Source: Aspidapion aeneum (lineage: Eukaryota; Arthropoda; Insecta; Coleoptera; Brentidae). From it: a DNA stretch of 64,000 nt. The stretch lies in assembly GCA_963576565.1 (NCBI GenBank), contig OY755042.1:111405314-111469313 (forward strand), in the 5' to 3' direction. Position 1 is the stretch's first letter. Every line of letters begins with the position of its first letter. The position numbers and the translations under genes were made by a program. Below are positions 21,486-32,869 of this stretch, piece by piece. A model generated the notes under the pieces. That model did no database searches, had not been told where the DNA came from, and was given only the letters and a program-made list of their open reading frames with translations.

Positions 21486-22997
21486 CTAGCTAGAAATGAG
21501 CATGAAGTTAGCGAAGCACCCATCGCAGATCGAATCGTGACTAGGTGGATAATTTGCCGTTAATTAGTCGTGAATTAGTTGTGGAAAAATTAATTTTGTC
21601 GTTCTTATTTTTGACCGTTTTTGAGGGTGCTTCGCTAACTTCATATGAAGTTAGCGAAGCACCCTCGTAAAAATGGCTTTTATCAAAATCGAATATGGTG
21701 GATAATTTGCCGCTAATTAGTCGTGAATTAGTTGTGGAAAAATTAATTTTGTCGCTCTTATTTTTGACCCTTTTTTTGGGTGCTTCGCTAACTTCATATT
21801 TTGGCACCCATCGCAAATCGAATCGCTACTAGGTGGATAATTTGCCGTTAATTAGTCGTGAATTAGTTGTGGAAAAATTAATTTTGTCGCTCTCATTTTT
21901 GACCGTTTTTAGGGTGCTTCGCTAAATTCATATGAAGTTAGAGAGGCACCCTCGTCAAAAATGGCTTTAGATATGACGTATCGAAATCGAATATCGTAAT
22001 CGTTAATTAGTTGTGGAAAAAATAATTTTGTCGCTCTTATTTTTGACCGTTTAATTCATATAAAGTTAGAGAGGCACCCAAAAAACACTCAAAACGAGAC
22101 GAGGGTGCCTCTCTAACTTCATATGAATTTAGCGAAGCACCCAAAAAACAATCAAAAATAAGAGCGACAAAATTAATTTTTCCCCAACTAATTCACGACT
22201 AATTAACGGCAAATTATCCACCTAGTAGCGATTCGATTTGCGATGGGTGCCAAAATATGAAGTTAGCGAAGCACCCAAAAAAAGGGTCAAAAATAAGAGC
22301 GACAAAATTAATTTTTCCACAACTAATTCACGACTAATTAGCGGCAAATTATCCATCATATTCGATTTTGATAAAAGCCATTTTTACGAGGGTGCTTCGC
22401 TAACTTCATAAGCACCCAAAAAAAGGGTCAAGAATAAGAGCGACAAAATTAATTTTTCCACAACTAGTTCACGACTAATTAGCGGCAAATTATCCACCAT
22501 ATTCGATTTTGATAAAAGCCATTTTTACAAGAGTGCCTCGCTAACTTCATATGAAGTTAGCGAAGCACCCTCAAAAACGGTCAAAAATAAGAACGATAAA
22601 ATTAATTTTTCCACAACTAATTCACGACTAATTAACGACAAATTATCCACCTAGTAGCGATTCGATTTGCGATGGGTGCCAAAATATGAAGTTAGCGAAG
22701 CACCCAAAAAAAGGGTAAAAAATAAGAGCGACAAAATTAATTTTTCCACAACTAATTCACGACTAATTAGCGGCAAATTATCCACCATATTCGATTTTGA
22801 TAAAAGCCATTTTTACGAGGGTGCTTCGCTAACTTCATATGAAGTTAGCGAAGCACCCTCAAAAACGGTCAAAAATAAGAGCGACAAAATTAATTTTTCC
22901 ACAACTAATTCACGACTAATTAACGGCAAATTATCCACCTAGTCACGATTCGATCTGCGATGGGTGCTTCGCTAACTTCATGCTCATTAGCTAGGAA
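21486..22997. repeat. 1.5-kb palindrome built from TA-separated MITE-like units
   Basis: The outer ends AATGAGCATGAAGTTAGCG and CGCTAACTTCATGCTCATT are inverted copies, and the two halves mirror each other. The halves are chains of ~140-150-bp units, each beginning TGAAGTTAGCGAAGCACCC and ending in its reverse complement. Adjacent units meet as ..CTTCA-TA-TGAAG.. at about 21640, 21930, 22120, 22550 and 22840. Each unit holds TTAATTTTTCCACAACTAA and ATTCACGACTAATTA, with alternative flanks (GATTCGATTTGCGATGGG or ATTCGATTTTGATAAAAGCC). Symmetric reading frames of 91 codons on the two strands (21541-21816 and 22667-22942) are by-products of the palindrome. Confidence 0.9.
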
Positions 22998-23131
22998 GGT
23001 ATCAGATCCGTCATGTATCAATTTATTTTAAATTGGTTGCATTGGAGAGTGGGGCCATTGTATCATATAATTTCAAGCAAATAAATAAAAAAATTAAATA
23101 TTTGGTTAGATACTATATTGATGTTGTATTA

Positions 23132-23698
23132 AAGTGGCACCGCGTCATCAAAACCGTGATGGGCGGTAAGGGAGTAGAGGGGTACATACAGTAGCCCGCA
23201 CTTCCTGTAATTTTTTTATTGGTATTGATTCCCAAAACGAGGCACTGCACTAATTAGTCATTAACTTAACTATTTTACTTGCTTTTTGTTTATGTCCTCT
23301 TCTAAACGATTTTATTAGAAAGGAACATATATTCTTGTCTGGTTGTTACAAACATATTGATTTAGCCGGGCTATGACGTTTCCTATTCGTTGTTGTTTTG
23401 ACTGTTTTAATGTCAAACAAATTGGGACCGACTTTTTACAAAACAAATTACCGTTTTTGTAACTAAATCAATATTTGCGCACATTTTAATACAATTTTGG
23501 ATCCTCTTTTATGTTTCGGATCTTTATTTATTAGGTAAGTACCTATTTTATATCTCCTTTAAAAGGTCTCGGTGTGTTATTATAGACATATAAAGCGGCA
23601 CACTGCAGGTACAAAGTGAAACAACAATTTTTTGGGGCTTCTTTACCTAGAGTTTGCTGCAAAACTTGTTTTACCATAGCTATGACACGGTGCCACTT
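23132..23698. mobile_element. 567-bp element with AAGTGGCACCG ends
   Basis: AAGTGGCACCGCGTCAT at 23132 pairs with ATGACACGGTGCCACTT ending 23698. A related AAGCGGCACAC word lies inside near 23594. Target duplication unclear. It lies just downstream (in minus sense) of the hAT C-terminal fragment. Confidence 0.6.
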
Positions 23699-23871
23699 AT
23701 ATACATACTCAACTTATATCTATTATTATTGTTTTTATAAATAAATAATAAATGTGTCATATCTAGTTTTTATATTTTACAATCACGTTTTGTATTGAAA
23801 ATGAAGGCGTCTGTTCTCTTTTGAATTAAATTCTTCAGTAACGAATTTATTAAACTTTGGAATTAATTGAA

Positions 23872-24099
23872 TCATTTTTTTTTCTCAATAGATAACATTC
23901 CGAGGGCAGTTAATCTATTGTCAGCCATTGTGCTTCTAAGCAAACTTTTAATTCTCTTTAGGGTAGAGAAACAACGTTCGGCTTCTGCAGTTGTCCTAGG
24001 CATCGTAACCACTGCTTCTAGCACGCTAATCCCATCAGAATTAGAAACTTCCGCCATTCTGAAGCTACGAAATCGTCGAAACAAAACAACACGGCCCAA
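23872..24099 (-). pseudogene. hAT transposase C-terminal dimerisation domain fragment
   Basis: The minus strand encodes VLEAVVTMPRTTAEAERCFS followed by TLKRIKSLLRSTM, NRLTALGMLSIEKK and a stop. This is the hAT C-terminal (hATC) domain as found in ZMYM1-like transposases, which mediates multimerisation. It is about 70 residues of an expected 600 or more; the zinc finger and DDE core are missing. No terminal repeats could be tied to it. A host-domesticated exon is possible in principle but nothing supports it. Confidence 0.8.
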
Positions 24100-24139
24100 C
24101 CGCTAACGCCAATTTGTCTCAGTGCTCCAATTTAAGGTC

Positions 24140-24159
24140 CACACACACACACACACACC
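24140..24159. repeat. (CA)n microsatellite
   Basis: A perfect CA run of about nine units. Confidence 0.85.
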
Positions 24160-24346
24160 CTTAACAGCCATTGCGAACCGTAGACGCGGGTGCGGACGAC
24201 ACAGATCGCCTCAATTGATTCATAAGTGCAGTAGTCGAAGCAAGGCTGAGATTCTGTGTACTGAAAAATTCTGTGGGGACATATCGCCCTCTCTTTCTAT
24301 ATTTTAGATTATTAGAATGCGACATAACATCTACGCTGCTGTCCTT

Positions 24347-24956
24347 AAGCTAGAATGCCGTTAACTACCTATAAAATTTTCCTATTTTTGATCATAAAAC
24401 CCGAAAAATATTATATTTGAAGGAAGTTCACGAGGTATAAAGTCTTAACAAAAAGTTTCACGATCAAGACCTCAGAGGTAAAGGTAGCTACGGGGACGCG
24501 TTTCTGCCTCATTAGGCTTTATTCAGCCCGAGCATAACCATAAAATGGAAGGAGATGAAATGATGATGTGGGTAACTGAAAAAGAGATATGAAATATGGT
24601 GTTTACTGAGGAGAGACCAACTGCTTCGGTCAGGGTTGCTTCGGTTTTGAGGCTAATTATAACGTCACGACGGAGACAGATATAATCTGCTCCCAGAAAA
24701 CAGCCTGAGCCCTGGATTTTTTAAATTTGAAGGAAGTTCCCCGTAGCTACCTTTACCTCTGAGGTCTTGCCCGTGAAACTTTTTGTTAAAAATATTATAC
24801 AAACGATGGTCCTTGACAAATGTAATATTTGTTTCTTGAAAACCAAAAATGCTAAAGAAGATTTGCTTATAAAAATTGATGTAGAATAATGTTGTGATTA
24901 AGACGGCACCAAAAAATCAAAATTGTCCAAATGTTGGTTAACGGCATTATAGCTTA
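24347..24956. mobile_element. 610-bp foldback-like element
   Basis: The ends AAGCTAGAATGCCGTTAAC and GTTAACGGCATTATAGCTT are inverted. A second inverted pair lies inside: GAAGGAAGTTCACGAGG near 24420, with ACCTCAGAGGTAAAGGTAGC at 24470, matches 24728-24775. There is no coding content. Confidence 0.65.
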
Positions 24957-25600
24957 TGCACGGCAGTACGGTGTACATAATTTACACAATACACACACAT
25001 ACATACCAGGTATTAGTTCTAGTTGGTATCCAAGTCTTAGGTGACTTTCTTTTGGGGTTTTTTGATACTTGATATAAAGAAAAATTGAAAAAATTGTTTT
25101 TTTTTATCTTCATTTTATTTTGTTTTTGAAAATTTTTTATAGAATTTGTGTCCTTAAAATGTTTACATTTCATTTTAGCGAACCTAAAATGAGGCCCTAT
25201 TTTCACCTCAAAAATTCTCAAGTTCTAGAAGGAGTTTTTTTTAAAAACCGTGGACATTTTTTTGCTAAAATATCTATTTGTAGATGGTGTAAAACAACTA
25301 AACATCTCTATGGAAAAATTTGCCAAAAAAAGAATAAAGAATGGCCACTGTTTAAAAAAAAAACAACTTCCAGAATTTGGGAATTTTTGGGCAAAAATAA
25401 GGTTAAAATAAATAATAAATTGTAAATATATAAATAATTTAAAATAAAAAGTTTTCACTAAATTTCCTAAAAAAACAAAAAATTGTTAAAGATGAAGATC
25501 AAAAACAAAGAAAAGTTGCAGACATTTTTATTGGAATTGAATGTAAGGTCTAGTTTTGCTGAATAGCGTGAAAACCCTTTACCGAACCGAACCGAACCCC
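24957..25600. other. No gene supported
   Basis: AT-rich. Open frames exist on both strands between 25100 and 25450 but are lysine/phenylalanine-rich by composition and match no family. CCGAACCGAACCGAACC near 25580 resembles the GGTTCGGTTTGG words in the foldback family. Confidence 0.35.
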
Positions 25601-25617
25601 TAACAGTTCACCCCTAA

Positions 25618-25895
25618 AGGCCGCTTGACATGGTGCATGACGCGCTGCAAATATTTGCAAGCAAAAAATTTCGGTCAAATTGTTGCCTGCAAAAAAATCT
25701 TCTTTTCGTTTGACATTGTGCATGGCCATGCATTGATTCCCCAGAATCTAGGTAAAAATTCCCCAGTTTGCATGCAAGTACAGTTTGCATGCAAAAAAAT
25801 GGCACCGGACCGATAAAAATTGATTGCCTGCAACAATCAGCTGGATTTGTACTGCGCATGCACCTGGGCAAAATTTCATGCATTTCAAGCGGCCT
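25618..25895. mobile_element. 278-bp Harbinger-like MITE with TAA target duplication
   Basis: The ends AGGCCGCTTGACATG and CATTTCAAGCGGCCT are inverted, and TAA lies on both sides (25615-25617 and 25896-25898). A 3-bp TWA duplication with an AG/GG start is the PIF/Harbinger signature. The interior repeats TTTGCATGCAA and GCATGCA words. Confidence 0.85.
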
Positions 25896-26189
25896 TAAGG
25901 TATTTTTCCTATTCACGGCAATATATCTTCTTTCCTTTTAAATTTATAAATGGTATCTGCACTAGTCTTAAACTTACAATGTTTTTGTAAATGTGTATTA
26001 TGATTGTGTATATTGTATGCTTGGCAACAAAACCTTATTTTAGCAATTTTTAATTTCGATAAAAACAGAAAAACAGTTTATAGGTTTAACCTTGTCCATG
26101 GCGGTCGTTTTTTAGAGTATTTTGTATTAATTCGATTTTGGTACAGCCAACATAACAATAACATACCAAATTGGGAACATTATTTACAG

Positions 26190-26697
26190 ACATCTCACTC
26201 AGTGGTTTTTTCGTATCTCTATGACGCCACAATACTGCAACTCGGTGCTTTTTTTGATAAACTGTATAGTTTATAAAATACGAATTTTCATTCATTCATT
26301 CATTTTTTGCCATTTTGGTCTTATGGGTTTCCCTATACTAAAAATCGCTAAATGACGTTTTTTGGAATCTCAACTCAATCAGTGGTTTTTTCGTATCTGT
26401 ATGATGCCACAATACTGCAACTCGGTGCTTTTTTCGATAAACTGTATAGTTTGTAAAATATGAATTTTCAAAGTTTTGCCATTTTGGTCTTATGGGTTTC
26501 CCTATACTAAAAATCGCTAAATGACGTTTTTTGGAATCTCAACTCACTTCAGTGGTTTTCTCGTATCTGTATGACGCCACAATACTGCAACTCGGTGCTT
26601 TTTTTGATAAACTGTATAGTTTGTAAAATATGAATTTTCAAAATTTTGTCATTTTGGTCTTATGGGTTTCCCTATACTAAAAATCGCTAAATGACGT
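26190..26697. repeat. 169-bp tandem repeat array, locus B
   Basis: Three units of the same family as 4140-5024. GCTAAATGACG occurs at 26347, 26516 and 26686. Units here are more alike than those at locus A. A short CATT microsatellite (26290-26303) disrupts the first. Confidence 0.9.
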
Positions 26698-27290
26698 TAG
26701 CGATTAGCCACGAAAACTTGTTTGAATTATCCTTTAGGAAGGGATAAAGTTTTAACCAAATAACCGCGCATGCCTAAAATAAAGGATAAGTGAAAAATGG
26801 GACATGCAAAATGTCCCTAATATCAGTAAACTTTTATTTTGTAGAGAGTTGTACGGAACAAAAATAACTTCCAGGTTCACAAGGACGCCAAGGTCTTTCC
26901 TATTAGCTAATATCGTAATTAATAACATAAATAACACGTTCTACTTTTAATTGTTGTGCTTTTTTACCTTCTCAACCTTCATGTACTTAGATTTAGGTGT
27001 TACGAATAGCTATGCTAAAAACGGCCTCTCCATACTGAGTGTCCCAAATAAAAGCACAAATTATATTACTTTGGGACAAAGGTATCTACAGTAGAAGGCC
27101 TAGAAAAAATCGGTAACGTTATTAGATTGGTCGAAGTCGCTAATACAAAACAAGTTACCAAATTTTATTAAATTTTAGTTTTTTTATTGAATCAGTGGCT
27201 AGAAAATGTATTATTTTCGATGAAAAAAATTGTTTTCAGAGAAAAAAGTTGGACGTCTCGGCAAAATAAAGCTATGAACAAAAATTTTGC
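26698..27290. other. No gene; foldback-terminus fragment at the left
   Basis: CGATTAGCCACGAAAACTTG at about 26700 is the terminus of the foldback at 51197-51540. The rest is AT-rich with no supported feature. Confidence 0.4.
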
Positions 27291-27296
27291 CTCTTA

Positions 27297-30170
27297 CTAC
27301 TACTACTATGTCGGTTTAGAACGTTTTTCTACATTGTCCGACGTCTATTCTCCACCTCCTTCGATCCTGACAATCATCTTTTGTCAGATTTTTTTTACTC
27401 ATTGATCTTGGGATTGACTGTTGCCATTCTAGTTTAGGACGCCCTCTTTTTCTGCGCCCTATTGGTTGCCATTCTAGGACCTGCTTTGGTAATCTTTCGT
27501 CGCTCATCCGTTGTACATGGCCGTACCATATCAGTTGCCTTTTAGTGTTGACATTCGTTATTCTTCCCTCGATTCCTATTTTTTCTTTTATGATTTCATT
27601 TCTTATGTGATATGTTCTAGATATTCTCATTGATCTTCTTACTGCATCCATTTCGACACTTACCATTTCTGTTGTGTATTTTTTTGTTGGGCGACAAGTC
27701 TCTATTCCATGAAAGAGCATGTAAATTTTACATTCTTTTTTATCTCTCTGCTCCATAAAATACTGTTAAGACATCCAATAACCTTTTTTGCTTTTACTAT
27801 TCTTTTTCCAGTTCTTTACAGTCTGTTCCTTATCAAATGTGTCACCCAAGTATACATACTCAATACATGGAGATATTGTTTGTCCATTGTCTAGTTCAAA
27901 CTCGATTGATAAGTCTTGTCCACGTTCACTGTTGACCCCCACTTTTGGTATTCTTCCGTTAACTTTCTTATCATATATTCCCTGTCTTCTTTATCATTAG
28001 CTACAATTACTTGGTAGTCCCCAACTAACATTTATAGTAGCGGCTACATGTTCTAAAGGCTTTGCTACTTTCTTATAGTAGAAATGTGGTGATCCCAACC
28101 AAAATTTGTTACTTTTTAGTTCTAACAACTATTTAGTATCAGGAAATAGTAGATGTTTCGTAAAAACGACCCTCTAAACTACTTCATAGGATTGTTTCTT
28201 GATAGTCGATTCTGATAGTCTTCTCTACCACAATAGGACGTTGCTAAAGTTTTACTTTCTTTCTAGTCGTTATTTCGTAGTCGCCCTGACTTTTATATCC
28301 TACTTAATTACCACTAGAAAGTTAAGCTTCATTGGAGTCCCAAACAAGTGTATCTGACAACTACATTATAACTTTAATTTTTACCACAAAAGTTTGTGTC
28401 ATCATAGTAACATCTGATGTAACAATGTAGACAAAATAACTTTTTGGATCAACTTTAAAGCCGCAACTACTTTCAAGTAACCTTTTCGACTATCAGGGAA
28501 TATAGTTTGGGACGCCATGTTTTTATGTAAGAAAGAAAATTTAATATTTTTGTTGTCGTTTTATGAGCTCATATTAAAAAGCCATACTATTTTATAAACA
28601 AATTAGTTGAAGCTTACCAAAAATGCTCTTCTTAAGCACCATTTGTTGGAGTTAACTGTCGATTATGAAAACATAACCTCCAAAATCACAACACAAAAAT
28701 TCCATCAGCTACCAGAAAACGGCTCAATTTTACGGGCGCACCGGTTTTTTGCAATATATATAATGCATGTTATACAAAAAACTTTGCGTCGCACTCGAAT
28801 TTTGATCCTCTGCTCGTAAATTCTCACACTTTTGGATAACATAGTTCATATTATAACCATAACCAAACAAAAAAACTAAGCGAGTCTGTTTACTGTTGTG
28901 TCCACCATATTGTGTTACAATTCTACCAAAAAGAAACGATTATATTATTTGCAACTACATCGCAACTTTGATGCCATTACGGAAAAAAACAGCCTCTTCG
29001 ACGTAGTAGATACCTGGCTACGACGTAGTAGTGTAGTTGTTACTACAGTGACTTTAAACACTTGGCCTAGTAGTTACAACCAGAAATTGGTTCCCCACTT
29101 AGGGAATTATAACGTCGCTGTATGGTATACTGAGACGTAGCGGGAGTACGTTGCGGTTACTTTTAAGAAATTCTTTCTAGTTGGCGTTTCGTCGTTACAA
29201 CTTTAAATGTTTGTTGGGTCAGCAAACTGTAGTGTGGATATGGTAAATCGGTCGTTAAGTTATATTCCTATACCGTGTTCTTTACGTTTCCAGTTTTTTA
29301 GAGCTACTGCGATATATATTTTAAAAAGGGTTGGAGAGACACAACATCCCTGTCTTAAGCCTTTCGTTAGCAGGAATTCTTTTGAAAGTCGATTTCCAAT
29401 TTTAATTTTAGATTATTGCCCTTTGTAAGTGCTTTTATTGCATTTATGTATATATGATTGATATTAGTTTGCTCTAACACATCTTATGCTTTTTGTAGAT
29501 CCACACAGGTAAAAAGTCTCTATTTTTCTAACACTCCTTTTCTCAATTACTTGTTTAAGACAAAAAACATTAACACTACAATATCTGCCTGCCTTAAATT
29601 CCTCTATAATTGTTGCAATCGAGCTTGTTTCCTTTTTTATGTATTGAGGATATGAATTTTCCAATCATCAGCTTCAATCATCAGGTACTGGATGTCCATT
29701 TATGCATTGATTCATAATATATGTGAGATTTTCTAGTAGTTTCTCTGATCCATATTTCAGCATTTTAGCGTATTCAGCGTTCCACTAGTCCGCTAGCTTT
29801 TCCGGATTTAAGCTTTTTGCTACTATTTTATCATTTCTGTTTCGATGATTACTTCCTCGGAGAGGCTGGCAGATATTCGAGTCTCGTTTCCTCTACCAGT
29901 CCCTTGTAGTGTTCTGTCCATTGTTCTGGCTTGACGATCTGAATGTTTAGTTATTCTATTGTTGGGTTTTTACCGTAGAAATGAATTTCCATATTTCATA
30001 ACTCCGCCCACCTCCTACGTATTTATATAGTGGCATTTGCACTCAAATATTTAATTTTTTTTCCGTGCGTATCAAATTTCTTAGCTGTCTTCTGGTTTCC
30101 TGTAGATTTCTAGGTCTCTTGGCTCTTTCGTACTGAGCTATTTCAAGTTTCAGCCTCTTACTCATCACTT
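27297..30170 (-). pseudogene. LINE family 1 (RTE-like), long copy split by a DNA transposon
   Basis: Read on the minus strand, a pre-RT linker lies at about 30170-29700. GFRAG-like and KGLRQGCCIS-like RT segments follow (29600-29340), up to a break next to the FADD box. The coding sequence resumes at 28018 with the palm/thumb (EYQKWGS.. near 27950) and the C-terminal motifs RSMRISRTYHIRNEIIKEK, QLIWYGHVQRMSDERLP and GRRKRGRPKLEW, open over 27756-27316. The 3' end is a (TAG)n-like tail at 27297-27307. The break is filled by a 1.2-kb inverted-repeat element. Numerous stops and frameshifts occur upstream. The 5' endonuclease is not recognisable. Confidence 0.85.
28020..29218. mobile_element. 1.2-kb inverted-repeat transposon inside the RT
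   Basis: The start CCCAACTAACATTTATAGT and the end ACTTTAAATGTTTGTTGGG are inverted. The uninterrupted LINE copies at 7.4 kb and 52 kb show that this block is extra. The flanks read GTC on the left and TC on the right against GTC in the intact site, so the duplication is 2 bp. A 2-3-bp duplication and a CCC start suggest the CMC (EnSpm/Mirage-like) group, but this is inference. No transposase coding is recognisable; short open stretches near 28600-28820 and 28900-29140 match nothing I know. Confidence 0.75.
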
Positions 30171-30599
30171 AAAAAATAGACCGGTTTATTGTGGACTAAT
30201 TTATTTAGCTTAAATCTGGATTTGTAAAGTACCAAAATAAAAATATACATAAAACATCAAACACCGAAAAATAAAAATGTTTAATATCCGTGGAAAAAAC
30301 AATGAGATTTTAAGCGGCGCCTATAAAATTAAACAATCGCGCCATTTCTCCAACGATCTTAAAAAAATCTCCTAATTGTCCATTTTACGACTTCCTCGTG
30401 CATTCAGTGATGCAAAAATTTTAAAACAGTATTTTCTCTCATTTTATCTACTGAAATAAGTAAGTGTTCTTCTTTACAATCTAGGTTTTACTTTCACTCA
30501 TTGAAATCGTTAAAATGTTATAAAATTATTTTACTTTTTGAAACTTTTGTTTTTAGCGAATTAAGTATAGATCAGTCAAGCGCATCAAGCGTTTGACTA

Positions 30600-30795
30600 G
30601 TTTTTTCAGAAACTACTTATAGTCCAGTCATTATAGAAATTTAGCTTGCAAAAGGTGATGTAGTCGCGATTTTCATTTATGTTCTTGACATTGGAGTTCT
30701 AAAAACAAATGTGAGTTTTCGACCTTGGGGGAGGGGGTCCCCCCGCCATCTTGAATTTAGTGTGCACAAAACGGATTTTTTTAATAACTTTCTCA
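30600..30795 (+). repeat. Interspersed repeat with TTCGACCTTGGGGG motif, copy 1
   Basis: TAGTCCAGTCATTATAGAA, TGATGTAGTCGCGATTTTC, GAGTTTTCGACCTTGGGGG and CGCCATCTTGAATTTAGTG occur in order. The same order is seen at 40312-40740, and partly inverted at 42480-42650. Class unknown. Confidence 0.65.
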
Positions 30796-30814
30796 AACAT
30801 TTTTAAATAAAATT

Positions 30815-31905
30815 TTGGATACTCGAACATCTTTAAAAGACAAGGCTAGACTTCTAGCTTTACAGAAACCCGAAAGCTCTTTTTGGCTTCATGCTTTACC
30901 TTCATCTTCTTTGGGTAATCTTTTAGACAACTTGTCCTTCCGCTTATCTGTCGATCTAAGACTAGGTCAGCCTGTGTGTGAGCAACACTTCTGCACTTGT
31001 GGCAAAACAGTTTACATTTACGGCCATCATGGCTTATGCTGCTTAAAGAGTGCAGGTCGTTTAGCTAGACAGCCTGATTAATGATATTATTACAGTGGCG
31101 GATCCAGGGGGGGGGGCACTAGGGGCACTTGCCCCCCCCCCCGAGAATTTTTTGAACATACAAAAAATGAGTAAAAAATAATGTTTTTGCTAATAAAAAT
31201 TCAAAATTTTTGCCTGCGGCGCATGAAAGTCTATTGTTATTATCATCGAAATTACAACCACTGACTAATTCAATAAAATGCTGCTTAAAAAAATATATAC
31301 CGTTTTTTACCAACAGAGAATGCCACCTAAAGTGCCCCCCCCCCGTGGCGTATATATGGGGGGTCTGGGGGGCCCGCCTGCCCACTGCCCCCCCCCCGAG
31401 AAGCACCTCTGGATCCGCCCTTGTATTATTAAGAGGTCTCTTGGTTCTGCAGATTTTCCTGCAGTACTGGAGCCTCCAGGTATTTGTCGTGGCGACGGTA
31501 ATTGGGCGGACGGGATGACTTTGGTGCCATGGAAGAGGGGTAAGGCTTTAATGTGGGATGCTTCATGCAGGGACACCCTTGCAGATTCCTACATAAACAA
31601 AACTTCAGTAAAATCTGGGGAAGCAGCTCACCTTAAGAATAAAGAATTAGAAGATCGTTTCTTATTTGTACCCCTTATTGTTGAGACATTGGGCCCGTGG
31701 GGAGAGGAAGCTAAGAACTTGATTAATGACACCAGTAAAAAAATTAAACATCAAAAAGTTCGTAGCTTCATCTCCCAACGGATAGGCTTCGCAAGTCAAA
31801 GGGATGAACAATACTTGGTTACTACTCTTTTTACGCAACCTCGTCTATCTATATCTAAACACGACGATTTTGTTTGCAAGGGGGACACTTTTTGGCCATC
31901 TTGAA
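30815..31905 (+). pseudogene. Retroelement C-terminal region with CCHC knuckle and PD-(D/E)XK-like motif, split by a hAT MITE
   Basis: The left part (30815-31092) encodes LRLGQPVCEQHFCTCGKTVY followed by GHHGLCC: a C-x-C-x7-H-x3-C knuckle. After the insertion the frame resumes as INDIIKRSLGSADFPAVLEP. Then come GDGNWADGMTLVPW (31492-31527) and GKALMWDASC (31535-31564), resembling the spaced Asp pair of restriction-like endonucleases. VPLIVETLGPWGEEA and FISQRIGFASQRDEQ follow. This order occurs in multicopy metazoan RT-associated proteins. The RT itself is absent here. A frameshift lies at the QPD/IND junction, and the last dozen residues are read from the adjoining foldback. The reading as a nuclease is inference. 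Confidence 0.55.
31093..31423. mobile_element. 331-bp hAT MITE with perfect 8-bp target duplication
   Basis: It begins CAGTGGCGGATCCAGG and ends CTCTGGATCCGCCCTTG. TATTATTA is present on both sides (31085-31092 and 31424-31431). Poly-G and poly-C blocks lie next to the ends. Excising it restores contiguity of the surrounding coding remnant. The interior word TTTTGCCTGCGGC is shared with the element at 46482. Confidence 0.92.
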
Positions 31906-32380
31906 ATTTTTGTAGCACGAACCCTTTCGAGGGGTATACCTTACCCTTCTATTTGAATAGGGAAAGTGGATCTAGTGATACCTTGTTTTGAAGGCCTTTG
32001 GAATGTCTTTACAACCGTGTAAAAATTTTACAAATCGATCCATTGGTTTTTGAGATAATTGCTTTCAAACTTTCAAATTTAACATGGACTGATAAAATAA
32101 AAATTTATTAGAATTTTATATTTTTCAGATTTAATTTTTATTTTATCACTCCATGTTAAATTTGGAAATTTTAAAGCAAATATCTCAAAAAATAATCGAT
32201 GAATTTTCGAAATTTTTACACGGTTGTAAAGATATTCAAGATAGCTTCAAAACAAGGTATCACTAGGCCAACTTTCCCTATTCAAAATATAGGGGTAAAG
32301 TATACCCCTCGAAGGGGTTTCGTGCTACAAAAATTTCAAGAAAGCCAAAAAGTGTCCCCCTTGCAAACAAAATCGACGTG
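31862..32380. repeat. ~520-bp foldback, copy 1
   Basis: The left arm (ACGATTTTGTTTGCAAGGGG, GACACTTTTTGGCC, TTTGTAGCACGAACCC, ACAACCGTGTAAAAATTT) is mirrored by the right arm ending CCCTTGCAAACAAAATCGAC near 32372. The symmetry centre is near 32115, where ATTTTTATTTTATCA words meet. The same palindrome occurs at 38556-39355. It joins directly to the retroelement remnant on the left and, through shared CGAGAAAATCC sequence, to LINE family 2 on the right. Confidence 0.9.
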
Positions 32381-32444
32381 TTTCTGCGTTCTTTTAATTT
32401 CCTGATAATTTTCGAGAAAATCCAGATGGATCTTTTTTAAATTG

Positions 32445-32868
32445 TCACCTTGTATATTTCGCCTTCTTTGATCCATCTTTGGACATAGGCCTCCCCCAAT
32501 ATATTCCACTCTTCTGTCTGTCGCCGTGTTCATCCATCTAGTTCCCGCATGTTTCTTCAAATCATCCGCCAATCTCACTTGGGGTCTTCCCCTACTTCTT
32601 TTATTTTCCCAAGTCTCCAGTTTACAATACATTTGTTCCATGGATCGTCTTTCTGTTTGATATTTGTGCTACTTCTCCTTTGACATCCCTCACCTTTGTT
32701 TTATTTCTTATCCATTCATTCCATTTTCTGTCTGTTAGCTTTACATGTAACATTTGTCTTTCCATTGATCTTTGGGCTTTTATTACCTTATCCATGTTTG
32801 ATTTTGTCTGTCCAGTTCTGAGATCCATAGGTATAAGAGGAAGGATACACTTTCGTTTTGAGTCAACC
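32445..32868 (-). pseudogene. LINE family 2 C-terminal fragment, copy 3
   Basis: The minus strand encodes QRSMERQMLHVKLTDRKWN and TKVRDVKGEVAQ (32780-32670). A deletion follows, then SRGRPQVRLADDLKKHAGTR and RWMNTATDRRVEYIGGGLCP (32600-32470). A frameshift separates the two parts. It is the same post-RT region as at 11545-12080. Confidence 0.8.
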
Positions 32869-32869
32869 C

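Noticed and set aside
21623..21664. A loxP-like or CRISPR-like repeat
   Set aside because: The palindromes are abutting transposon-type ends; spacers are homologous and not unique, which excludes a CRISPR array, and there is no recombinase nearby.
21541..22942. Two nearly identical 91-codon frames on opposite strands (21541-21816 and 22667-22942)
   Set aside because: They follow from the palindrome and its repeated units. No protein motif is present.
31278..31430. The first ~50 codons of the long frame at 31278-31904 as part of the retroelement protein
   Set aside because: This part lies in the inserted hAT MITE; the retroelement coding only resumes after 31431.
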